From assembly GCF_000218685.1 (NCBI RefSeq), contig NW_006763297.1, forward strand, positions 2,414,912 to 2,478,911: a stretch of 64,000 nt of DNA. Reading direction: 5' to 3'. The stretch comes from Serpula lacrymans var. lacrymans S7.9. Taxonomy: Eukaryota; Basidiomycota; Agaricomycetes; Boletales; Serpulaceae. Shown here one piece after another: positions 46,969-57,496 of this stretch (its first letter is position 1; every line of letters starts with the position of its first letter). A model generated the notes under the pieces. The model did no database searches. It was given only the letters and a program-made list of their open reading frames with translations, and had not been told where the DNA came from. A program made the position numbers and the translations under genes.

Positions 46969-49900
46969 TCATCGACCGAGCTTCCACATTCCATCTTTGA
47001 ACGTTACTAAACCCTCTCTTTTAGCACCCTCCATAAAGCTCCCCAGCTGATCAATTGTTCGATCATAACCAGGCGCAAATTTGAGCATGGTTTGTATTCG
47101 ATCCAAACTGAGTGAACCGAGGTTTGTAAGCATCCCTTCAATGAACTGCATTTTTTGTTAGCTAGATGGAGATACGGAGATGAACAGAGTTCGGACCTTC
47201 CAATACACTTTCATTTGTTCTGCTTGCTGTTGTTGTACACTCATCACAGGAGGAAGCTCCTCAACTGGTGGAGCTATTAGAAGGGTGATCAATTTTGATA
47301 GACCTATATTATAAAGTAGTTTGACCAACCTGTTCTTATTATAGGGGCTTGTGAACCAGAGGTAGGCTCTTCAGCTATCTCTAAGAGCCTAAAGATATTC
47401 TCTTCGTCCTCTTTTAAAACACCCATGTCAACCCACGTTGCAAGTGCTTTTGATGCCATATTTCGGTTTATTGGCCCAACACGAGAAATGAGCTCGTCCA
47501 AGGTCCAGACATCTGAACCAATGGTCAGCACGTAATGAGAGAACTAGGTCAACTAAAACAGACCTTTTTCTGAAAATAGCTCGATGAAGGCAGCCTCTAG
47601 AGGCGTTACGTCGGCTTCTACCTTTCGGTCTTCCAACTCAAGTTCCAGATGAACTCGACCGAGATGAGATAGCCACCGGAGCCTTTTGTCAGGTTTGAAC
47701 GTCGAGAACTCCTTAGCATAATTCTCTTGTAGTCTGTATGTTCAGCTTAGATAAGAGATGGAATGAGTACAATGGTCCTGCTTACTCTTTGAGTTGACCA
47801 GGCATGGAAATATCACTCGATTCAAGGGTGGGCCAGAAGTGCTGAGAGATTATTGTGGGGTGCACACAGCTCTGTGGGAAGAGATGCATATCATCTTAAT
47901 AAACAACAAAGTTACGATCAACTTACAGTCTTCTGCGATTGAACGTGTTGGTCTATTCTCCGAGAGTCCGTCATATCCCTCAACATGACCTCACATACTT
48001 GTAGCGCTGCTTCACCGAAACGAATTTTCAAGATTTCAATATTACGACGCTTGAATATTTGTCAGATGATAGGGGAATAATGTTGCTCCAAATGCCACTT
48101 GCCTCCTTGTCGTAATTCCCGTCTTTAATGATAAGCAAACGTTGAGCAAGTAATACCTGCAGTTCCTTGATGAATAGATCCTTGGAATCGTAGATGCTGA
48201 CAAGAGTACTGATAATATCGCTCGTTTTGTTAGCACGAAATTCTAAGGGCGTGATATGGATTGGTTTGACACTGCCTAGCTTAAAATGTGATACGAACCT
48301 GGTCCAGCATCGACAGGCTCTGGGTTCCACTCTGGGTCGGTATAATCCTCTACTTCCGGCTGCTGCAGCGGCTGGATAGGCTCGTTATCATCGACAAGTG
48401 AGTCTCCACTCTCTTCATCTCCAACTAGGCTTGCCACGATACATCTTATTGTATCTGGTCGATCGCTACAGATACTCATTGAGTCAGTTCACAAGTGCTT
48501 GAGCAGGTAAACTGACCGCAGATATTTCCTGATCGGATCCGCGACTTTAAATAACAAAACACCAGGTGGGTCTATGACTCTTAAGCATCTTATCGTGGAG
48601 ACATATTGCGCAAGGATATCTTTTGTGTCAGCTCCTGGATGCAGCAAACGTCTTTGGTTTCTAGAGTGCATATGGTCAGCAGCGTAGTGAGCAATGGTAC
48701 AGATTGTAGCATTACGCGGATCGAAGGGACTGAACTAGCTCAGCACGCTGATCCACCCTTTGAAGACATTCCTGTGAAATCAATTTGACGTCGTCAGGAT
48801 TCGGAAGCATATCAAAAGGCCTACGTACCTTGAGATCTTGCAATGCTCCAGCAGAATCAGGGTGGTCAACTATGATATCAAAAATTTCCTTTGTGCTAGC
48901 GAAATGTTGACACGTAAACCCATGGTGAAAGGAGAAGAGGTACAAACCGTAAATCACATAGCGTCTTATGCATATGGAAATCGAATCTTGAGCCCACGCC
49001 TTGCATCATGGATCGAGCTTCGTCGGCTAAATGAAGTGTTAGACAAATGTATCACCTGAAAGAGAGTCAATAATTACCAGAGGTGGCACCTCGAGCATAA
49101 GGCATAATCATCCAGGGTACTATTCTGTCCGCCATCCAGTCTCGAAGATCGCCTAACATGGGCTCGTCCCATTTCTCCGTGCATGTGTCGAGTACGTACG
49201 ATTCGATGTGCTCATAGCCAACACTCGCAATAAGGTTTTCATATCGTTCAATGAGACCGAGAGTCTCAAACGCAGGCCAAATAGAAGGGTGGAGATGAGA
49301 TGAAGGCTCGGAAGAGGTGTGCTCCAGAGTGGCAGCAACGAGAGATTTGATTCCCTTGGCAAAAGAAGGTGGGAGGATGGAAAAGATGTGAGTCTGAAAA
49401 GTGAGGATGTAAGTGGACGTGACGATGTGACCTAGTCTGTAAATAGGTATTACATGAGAGATTGCATAAGATTATATCACTGTAGATTCACTTACTCTGG
49501 CATGGGTGCCCACGCCTTATACCATTCAGCGAGGCGGTATACTAGTTTCTGTATGATATCTGGATCGGATGTTTCCTGAAATCGTAATGTATCCTAAGGG
49601 ACGAAGCACAGGCATCCTCGAGATGTAAGTCAAATACCTCATACTGTGCCATGTGTTCTTTCACATCATCTGTTATCCAAGATTGATGCTTGTGCAGGTC
49701 ATCTTTGACGATACGCTCAGTAAGGCAGCTCCTAGTGATGTAGAAGGATAAGGTACCAACGAAAGCCTCTAAAAGCACGGGCAGCCTCCTACAAGTATTA
49801 ATTAATTCAAACGCAGCCCTGACCTTATCCATGCCTGTGCTCTCGTTAAGTCAACTGCACTGGTCAACCTACAGATATTGAGAGATGGCATACTGTAAAC

Positions 49901-50138
49901 GGGAGGAGGAGACATGCTGTTGATATTATATGGGCGCAGAACGTCTGTAGCAAGATTCCATGCCTTCAGCATAGTACATGTCAGTTTCATAATGAATGCA
50001 TGGCAAGATATCAAGTATGCAGATTCATACCTCGCTGAGGGCTATAAGACCAGATATACCAGGTTCTCCGTGGTTCAATCTTCCAAATGATTCCTGCCAT
50101 TTTGCAGCTACCTGAGCGCGGAGAGCATTCGTAGCCAT
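46969..50138 (-). CDS. APC2: Anaphase-promoting complex subunit 2 (cullin-type)
   Basis: Many-exon gene. The first exon is 50031..50138 (MATNALRAQVAAKWQESF) and the last is 46969..47145. The C-terminal half is diagnostic: cullin-homology CEVMLRDMTDSRRIDQ (near 47950) and FKPDKRLRWLSHLGRVHLELE. Next is a winged-helix region with DVWTLDELISRVGPINRNMASKALATWVDMGVL, and then the APC2-specific C-terminal domain MKVYWKFIEGMLTNLGSLSLDRIQTML. APC2 is the scaffold that binds the RING subunit Apc11 and positions the E2 in the cell-cycle ubiquitin ligase. Upstream blocks include KEIFDIIVDHPDSAGALQDL and YDSKDLFIKELQVLLAQRLL, in the order expected for Apc2. Internal exon ends were not all fixed. Confidence 0.88.
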
Positions 50139-50328
50139 CGCTGGACAACAAGGGTCCTCTTTGCCAGTGTCGCAGACGAGGTAAGAAAGATAAAGTCACG
50201 TGACACGGGCGCGTCACGGTATCGCGGAGATTCAACGAAGTACTGGAAATTTACAACTATGCCATGTTGACTTTTTACACACATCATACAGTTTGCTGAA
50301 ACGATAGAACTTGCTATCCGCTTTCTCC

Positions 50329-50639
50329 TTACCTCCTTATTTTTATCAACATTTCCTGAAGCTCGCGCTTTAGAGGATACTTGTTCCAGAATCGAATTTT
50401 CTCTCGCACCTGTGGATAGTGGATTTGGCGCATGGCCCTCCTTATGTACGAGCTATATGTAATGACATGATCGTTGTTCTCAGGCTCTGGTTGAAGCTTT
50501 TTTTTTATGGAAACTGTCGCCAGGGGATCCCCTAACACCTTTGAAACATTTCTGGACGCATATCTAAATGACTCACTCTATGCTTCACAAAGCCATGCAT
50601 CATCTTTACTGCCTTTGGTCGGGCCCCTTTTTCAGGCAT
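50329..50639 (-). CDS. Small basic protein of 90 residues, function unknown
   Basis: Two exons, 50577..50639 and 50329..50538, joined in phase 0 across a short intron (about 38 bp, GTGAGT to AAG). The N-terminus is MPEKGARPKAVKMMHGFVKHR. The C-terminal half has YSSYIRRAMRQIHYPQVREK and IRFWNKYPLKRELQEMLIKI, an amphipathic and strongly basic pattern. It resembles small mitochondrial or ribosome-associated proteins in composition, but I recognise no family. The coding frame across the intron and the aromatic/basic periodicity argue for a real gene; the very short intron is a weak point. Confidence 0.55.
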
Positions 50640-51174
50640 AGTTTACTGCTCTAGGTATATTATTTAGTCTCACTACCACTGCCTCTGTGTCACCCATTCT
50701 GACAGCTGCAATCTAGGCCTAGTGGTATACCCGTTTACTGCATGATATGTATACCATCGAAGGAATTGCATGTGGATACCGTCATTTGGTGCCATTCGCG
50801 CATTCAAGGTATCACCAAACCTTACAGACACCTGAAAGCAAAGACATCTCATGTAGGTAGGCTCTGGAACTGGTCTTATTGCAGATCAGCCGGTTAACGG
50901 GTGAATGAACTCTATGAAATGCCTCGCAAAGGCACTCGGGAGACACCCCACATGATGTTTTACTTTCATTCGCGACGAACCAATGGATGATGGCAAAATT
51001 GTGGTGTACAGCGCTACTCCTAAGAATTCTGTCAAGCAGATAAAACTTTCTAACCCTATCGATGATTGCCCTATCATATCAATCTATATGTCCATCATGT
51101 CCATGGTACAGATAACCATAAGTAAATAAGTAATTGTCCCAAACACATAATTGTCCCAGTGTCCCTCCATTCAG
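50640..51174. other. Intergenic, no gene seen
   Basis: Spacer between the 90-residue protein and the end of the hydrolase gene. Nothing recognisable on either strand. Confidence 0.5.
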
Positions 51175-52561
51175 TTATACGACGATTTCGCGGCCTTTGT
51201 CCAGCTGTCTATGTAAAAATTCCACAATCATATCAAATTCGCGTTCATGGATCACGTCCGCATTTGGCTCGTAATCAAAAGAGTGCTCTTTCCCCTCGAC
51301 ATTCATCATCGTCACTTCGACACCGGCCTTTTTCAGCAAGCCGTACATATGCAAAGATTCTTGCGGCGGAACAGCTGTATCTTTTGTACCATGGACCAGG
51401 CATGTCGGAGGCCAATCAGAACTAACGTTGAACTCGGGGAATATTTCTATGTGTTTCGCTGGAATGAGGGATTGTAGATCATCACTTTGGGCTGGTGGAG
51501 TAGAATTATCTAATAGTGAGGCCAAACGTTCCCTGAGGAATGCGCTAAGACTTGGCTCATGTTCTCCTGTATAATAATCCAGCACCACGCCCAGCTGAAG
51601 TTGCAATCGTCCGATCAGCATTCGATCATTGGCAGGGTACCCAGGGGTCGGAGAGGTAGGTGGATGGTATGACAGCGGAGAGTCCGAAGTTGGTAGTAAG
51701 CCGTTGAAAGGGTAGAGATATTGAGAGAATAAATTGGGGTCTAGGATTTCCCTTCCGCGTAAGAATGGCTTCGTTTTCGGCGTAAGATAATGAGCAGTCT
51801 GGATAAACGGGTCAGTGATAGCAAGCGGATAGGAGTGATCATAGAAGTACCAGAAATTTACCACCCATAGCGTACAAGGAGGCCACTGCTTTGGGCTTGG
51901 GTGAAGCATGCACAGCAGCGAGATAAGCACACAAACCTCCCGCACTGGTCCCAGCAACGGCAAGAGCGCCAGAGTCGACATGGAAAGTGGGTACATGATT
52001 TAAGGTCGTGGTGTCAGCCCCACTATTTTCTAGCATGGTAGCATCGCCGTTGACCCGAATCGCACCCTGGCGCTTTTCCAGATGACGGTTCAGGTCTTCT
52101 GAAACGAATTTAAAGACATCCTTGATATCAGCGAGGATGGCATGGCCCGTCGCAGGAGGCATAAGCCTGTAATCTGCACAGATGAATATGTATCCCAATC
52201 CCGAGATGCGTTCTTGTGATATAAAGACGTCAGTTTCATTGTGGGTAGTAAGTAGAAGAAAACAAAAGATCGGCTGCGAACTTGGACTGGTGATGTCCAA
52301 CGTAGAAGGGAAATGCCCTAGCAAGACAAGAGACTAACTTTGCATCCAAGCTGGAAACCAGCTTCGTCTATTGCCTACTGTCAGGCCTCCTCCGTGGAAA
52401 TACACCACTGCAGGAACCGAGATAGTATGGTGCTCTCGTGGCTTTTCCTTCGAGGACAACAAATGAAGTGGGGGCGAAGTGGGCAAGTAAACATCCAAAA
52501 GAACAGGATTTCCATCGACGTGCTTGTAAGGAAAAGTTAGAATTTCATCTGGTCGTTGCAT
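51175..52561 (-). CDS. Alpha/beta-hydrolase esterase (hormone-sensitive lipase-like)
   Basis: Three exons: 52339..52561, 51851..52212 and 51175..51798, giving about 402 residues. The oxyanion-hole motif HGGGLTVGNRRSW is followed by CADYRLMPPATGH, the nucleophile elbow GTSAGGLCAYLAA, PTCLVHGTKDTAVPPQES (acid region) and GKEHSFDYEP (catalytic His). The HGGG plus GTSAGG combination places it with HSL-type/alpha-beta hydrolase-3 esterases that cut short acyl esters. No signal peptide is seen, so it is probably cytosolic. The first intron is longer than usual (about 126 bp) and could hide another small exon. The second intron choice (GTACTT donor after FL) is the one that keeps frame. Confidence 0.88.
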
Positions 52562-53068
52562 GGTGGTTGATAGCAGCTAACTCAAGACGAATGAGACAAA
52601 GTTGAAGCGAGTACCTGGCAGTTAGACGCTACTACGATAGCGAGAATTGGATATACCGGTCCGTTTTACAGGGTCAGAAAGGTTGACAGAGGCACAGTGT
52701 GATGCCCGCTTATACGTTCAGAGGAATTCGATAATATAGCAGCGTAGATTTTGAAACAAGCAAACGAGCGAAGGATTCATACTATCATGATCATGGTCAC
52801 GGTCATGATGGGCTCTGATGAAGGACTGGATTCATTCAATTTTACATGTTATAGAAACCGAGGTGGAGCTTTATTCTATACTAAACCCTGAAACTCTAAG
52901 TTACCCGAGCCTCAGAAGACAAGAAATACCGTCACAGTAAGTACGTATAGCAAATACACTGTTCACCTTCAATAGTGTATTGAATGATGATAGCTGACAT
53001 GGATATTCTTATAATAGAATCAGCGGTCTATGAGATATGTAAAGATGATGTAAACTTGAAGCTGAGCC
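52562..53068. other. Intergenic, no gene seen
   Basis: Promoter side of the hydrolase and 3' side of the aldo-keto reductase. An ATCATGATCATGGTCACGG-type near-palindrome near 52785-52810 is the only notable structure. Confidence 0.45.
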
Positions 53069-54456
53069 TCAGCCAGCTACTCGTCTGAAGATGAAGAACA
53101 CGATTGAAAGCTTGACCAAGCCCCACAGTAGGAAAGCGGCAAGTGATAACACAGTCTTGTACCTTCTCCGGAAGAATGAAGGAGGTCCATTGGCCCCTGC
53201 TTTGTCGATAGCCGCGATTTCTTCGTCAGTCAAAGGTGCTAGAACCAAAGGTCAGTTAAACACTGCTAAGGATTTGATAGAATGTCATACCTAGGTCTTC
53301 TATCGCCAAATACTCTTGAAGTCGATCTTTACTTCTGCTCGTTCTGTAAGGCAATATATAAGGCAAAGACAGTAAAAAGTGCAGAAAAACTCACGTTACT
53401 ACGACTACACCTTTGCTCCTCACCCATAAGAAGATTACTTGAGTCGGTGTAATCCCAAGGCGAGAAGCGGCTGCTTTCAGGGGAGCATCAACAGGACCAC
53501 CAGAATATTTGGTGATTGGACTTGGATATTACTGTCAGTCAAGGGTTGGCAGTGATTACAAAAGAACCTACGTAAGGCTGCTGTAAGCTTCAACGATGAT
53601 ACCATGTTGAGCGCAAAAATCTAGGAGGCTTTTATGCGACGTATAGTTGTAAGGGTGAAACTCGATCTGTAGGCCTTGGTAAATAAATGCACTAGAAAGG
53701 TGAAATGCTAGAAATTAGGAGTATACTTGGTTAACAGCAGGCTTTATGGATGCAGTTTTATAGACGGTTTGTAGTTGTTCGAGATTGAAGTTGCTCACGC
53801 CAATGCTCCTATAGCGACTGGTCACTTGACCTAACAACACGATAGCCCTAGAAAATGTGCGCACGTTGCCAGTCTACTATTCTTGAAGCCTTCGAATTCT
53901 CGCCAAGCAGCCTCAAAGTCCTTCACAGCTTCAGGGAAATGAATGAGGTAAAGGTCAACATGCTTGATACCAAGCTAGACATATTGATGCGCTTGAATCC
54001 ATAGAACCGCTGGATATAGATATGACAAGTGCTGACCTTTGATAAGCTATTCTGAAAGGACTCCTGAATGGTCGTCTCTCCGCCGTATTTGGTGGTAATA
54101 TACAAGTCGGAACGTGAGAGTCCACTTTCTCTTATCGCAATCCCAACATTTTCTTCGGTCTTGTATACTGTACGATAACCGTGATCGTTAGAAGTGATTT
54201 AGAGAACTTTCTCAATAGGAACTTACTGGCTGCTGTGTCAATGTGACAAAAACCGACGTCTATAGCTTGTTGGACATATTTGGTGACGTCGTCTTCATAT
54301 TTCATTGACGAGCCTGTACCAAAGGCTATCGTGGGTAGCTATTATAGAGCGAAAATGAATATATTTATGCTCTAAAATAGCTAGCAAGCAACCAGAGTAA
54401 GAATACATCGTGCTCACCAGGCTGCCATCGTTCAACCGCACTGACTGGAAATGCAT
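53069..54456 (-). CDS. Aldo-keto reductase with C-terminal membrane helix
   Basis: About eight exons. The start MHFQSVRLNDGSL (exon 54418..54456) is followed by LPTIAFGTGSSMKY and the AKR catalytic Asp/Tyr region (DVGFCHIDTAA, Y...TEENVG), then ESGLSRSDLYITTKY, KHVDLYLIHFPE (catalytic His), SIGVSNFNLEQL, AVNQ..EFHPYN, IVEAYSS and ITPTQVIFLWVRSKG. These are the standard AKR (alpha/beta)8 barrel motifs in order. The last exon continues APLTDEEIAAID and then RRRYKTVLSLAAFLLWGLV and a second hydrophobic part before RRVAG and the stop. This predicts a tail anchor, unusual for AKRs, which are normally soluble. Enzyme class is secure: NADPH-dependent carbonyl reduction. The substrate is unknown, and the membrane location is inference. 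Confidence 0.85.
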
Positions 54457-54803
54457 GTCGCCGGTTTGCTAGTAGAAAAAGGAGGAATGGTTTGGATGGA
54501 AGATTCAAAATGAAGTTCGAGAGAATCCCACATATATCCCAGCCTATTCTTAATCTTGCGACGGGTAAACCATAAACAAAGCGCAAGGATAAGTATCAGA
54601 AAGGAGTTCCTGCACACGCCAGTCTCGGCAAGACCGAAATCCTTCCATAGAGCGTGGGTACAATCTTATCTTATCTAAGACCTAACCTTGCCTTAAGGTC
54701 TGTTCCCATGCCTTTCTTAATAAACCTCGGCTCTTTCACTTACCACCATTAGAAACCTTGTCACTGACTTGGTCTTGGGAAAAAAGCCAAAATTCCATAA
54801 CAT
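54457..54803. promoter_or_regulatory. Divergent promoter region (AKR - and BTB protein +)
   Basis: 347 bp between two divergent start codons. It includes a minus-strand frame of about 60 codons that looks like leader sequence. No clear TATA box is identified. Confidence 0.5.
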
Positions 54804-56211
54804 ATGGCTGAAGTTACAGTTATACCTTCTCCAACTCTCTCGGATGACGATTTGGACTTCCCTCCCATTCTGGATGAGATCCTCTTACCCTCTCGTAGGT
54901 CAGAGTCACCGTTGAGAAAGCGGGCTCGACATCGTAGTTCAAGCTCAATAACTAATCGCCCAGAGTCATCGTCTACACCAATAACACAACATACACTCTT
55001 GAAGAGAGATCCCAAGTATTACTTTTCTGATGGAAGCTGCATTATTCGTATTGAAAACACACTCTTCAATGTATGTTCGCTACGCCGGCTGTTTATGGTT
55101 TCTTCTGACTGCGCCTCGTATGGTTCAGGTACACCGCACAATTTTGTCCGTAGATACCTCTTCGTTTGGTTCTATGTTTAGCCTACCGCAAGGAGATAAG
55201 CAAGAAGAAGGCACTTCCGACGACAATCCTATCGTCCTTCAGGGTGATACAGCAGAAGAATTCAGGAATTTTCTATGGTCTCTTTATGCCTTGTGCGTTT
55301 TTTTTTACCCTGTCAGCGCACGTAAAACTCAATTTGACTAATACGCTAATAGGCCACACGAGCTGATGTCTACACGTTCCCCTCAAGCTAACCTCACACA
55401 ACTTATTGATATCGCTCGAGTCGCAAATAAATATTCATTCAAGTCGACAGAAACATGGGCGCTCGACGCAATCCATGATTTTGTCAATCGAAAACCTTCA
55501 CCTATCCTCACGTCCATCCCTGCATCCCATATGCATTCTGCAAACACATCTATATCAGCCTGCGAGGGCACTGAGCAGTTAACGCGGCTGGTCCGTCTTG
55601 CTCAAATGTGTAACCATGCCAAGTTACTAGAGACTATGGTCTCTTTACTCCAACAACTCATGTCGTCGTCTCTTCAATACGCATATCTTGCAATGACAAT
55701 TGCTGACGAGCTCAATCTCAGGAGCCTTCGCGGCGCAGCCTATCTAGAAGTGATGGAGAAAGCCAAGTTCACCTGCAATTCCAATGCTGACAACGAGACG
55801 CAGCAGACCTCGATTAGCGGTGACCAGGATCGCCTCGTTGTTACTCCAACACAACAACTTCGCTTACTCTCTGGCCATTACCGTCTTTCTACGGCTTGGG
55901 AACGGTTGCGCGTTGTGCCCCCACACTTTGAACACGCCCCTTCTTGTGGGGCTACTTGGCACCAGAATGGTTGTACACAGAGTTGGACGGAGTTCTGGAA
56001 GGAGAAGACCCGAATTGAGAGTGTACATTCGCTCGCGATCGCAGACGTGCTGGGGCGACTGAAGGCCATGGCGAAGGAGTTTGATAGATGGGGTTCGGCC
56101 ACTTATATGCATCACGACTGCCGAATGTCAGCCAGGCGTTCGATTCATGATAAGATCAAACAGATCCAAGAAGCGCTGCCTGACTATTTCTCTGAATCTG
56201 GCGATTATTAA
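54804..56211 (+). CDS. BTB/POZ-type protein
   Basis: Three exons: 54804..55070, 55129..55292 and 55353..56211, giving 429 residues. A Ser/Pro-rich N-terminus carries a basic patch (RKRARHRSSSS). The BTB core has DPKYYFSDGSCIIRIENTLFNVHRTIL, IVLQGDTAEEFRNFLWSLYALP and LTQLIDIARVANKYSFKSTE, the strand and helix pattern of the fungal BTB proteins abundant in Agaricomycetes. A helical BACK-like region follows (RLVRLAQMCNHAKLLETMV, YAYLAMTIADELNLRSLRG). A C-terminal part with Cys/His (CGATWHQNGC, HHDCR) may bind metal. BTB domains form dimers and often recruit cullin-3, but no partner can be named here. Confidence 0.82.
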
Positions 56212-56339
56212 GGCTAAATCGCACTGTAATATAAGCCTCCTCTTTACTTACGTTCCCTCGACATTTCACGTGCTATCAACGCTGCATCAATTCATACCCT
56301 CTGGATCGCTGTGTAGTATAGTGGTTTACACTTGTATGC

Positions 56340-56953
56340 TTATGGTTTAAAACTTCTGCCTTTCCCTTTTCCGTTTTGCTTCCCAGCTGTCATTCTGCTC
56401 ATACCTTCGTTATTATACCGTGGGCCACTATTCCACGGCCCATTTGAAATATTAGGGGCTGTATTAGATCCATTACTAAGTGTGGTAGTCATTAGGCTTT
56501 TCATCAAAGCGTCCATGTCATTTGAAGAGGGTTGTTGCTCTAAGGCAACCTGCGAGCCTCGTAAAAGGGTCTGTTCAAAGAGCTCGTCGTCCTCGAGTTG
56601 CTGGACACGCCGACGAAGGTTTCGTACGATATTTTCGTATAATACTGCGTATACTGTCAACAACCGTGCCCAGAAAATGGTGAAAAAGGATACACACTTA
56701 TCTCTTCTGCTTGTGTCTTTGGTTTTTGGATTAAAGGAGTGCGATCGGCCCTTATCTCCTCCTCTTTTTGCCAGTCAAGCTTCAAAGCCTCCAGACACTT
56801 CTTCTCAAAAGCATCCTGACTTAATTCCATATCCGAAAGAGACGTCTCGTCAGGTCCATATGCCGTTCCGACCGAGCTCGCAGGAGAGGGGGCACGGATG
56901 ACGGGAGATGCATATGCGGGATCGCCTGTGTGGATTTGCTGGGCATGAGGCAT
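56340..56953 (-). CDS. Conserved-looking protein of 189 residues, function unknown
   Basis: Two exons, 56698..56953 and 56340..56653, joined by a 44-bp intron (GTGTGT to CAG). The N-terminal half is acidic and Pro/Ser-rich (GPDETSLSDMELSQDAFEKK). The middle holds a helix with IIYAVLYENIVRNLRRRVQQLEDDELFEQ, likely a coiled coil. The C-terminus is Asn/Gly/Ser-rich with a basic end (GKQNGKGKGRSFKP). No domain name is known to me. The gene converges on the BTB gene with about 130 bp between them. A start 7 codons upstream is also open. Confidence 0.65.
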
Positions 56954-57496
56954 GATAGAAAGGGACAGAAGCAATCTCAGTCAGATATAGAACGAAGACG
57001 AAAGATAAGTAAACGAAATAAAGATAAAATAAGTTGGAAACAAGAAAGGAAATGAACGCCTCGAGGCAGACACCGCCAGCGTGTTGGGGGATGGGAAAGA
57101 TGACGCGCCTACAACAAACGAAAACAACGCGTCAATTATTCTTGTTGATTACCGCGTTGTGACCCTAACCTAGGCCTCGATTTCCGAATAAGGCTTAGTA
57201 GAAACTGTTAAAATACCCAGTTTGTATATAAAAACTATGATGTCTGGTCCTAAAACTCCTGATATGTACTAAAGTATACTAAAATATGGGTATTATTAAG
57301 CATAAATTGGCTGTTTTACCTTGCAACATAATTCTGAAACCCCTGAACGTGCCACTCGCTTAGTAATGCGAACTTCATTTAAAAAGTTGCGCGACGCGTT
57401 GATTCTCTCCTTCACCTCGCTCACCACCTTCCCCCATTCTCGCTACCCTGTACAACGGCTATTGTGCCTGCCATCGTCTAATTAACCGCATACCAG
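56954..57496. promoter_or_regulatory. Divergent promoter region upstream of RNR1
   Basis: 543 bp between the start codons of the 189-residue protein (-) and RNR1 (+). ACGCG/GACGCGTC-type sequences occur (for example ATGACGCGCC and AACGCGTC near 57100-57135 and GCGACGCGTTG near 57390). They resemble the MCB element (ACGCGT) that drives G1/S expression of RNR genes in other fungi; this resemblance is inference. Confidence 0.5.

Noticed and set aside
52780..52812. Near-palindrome of CATGATCATGGTCACGG type
   Set aside because: Imperfect, short and isolated; not linked to a gene feature.
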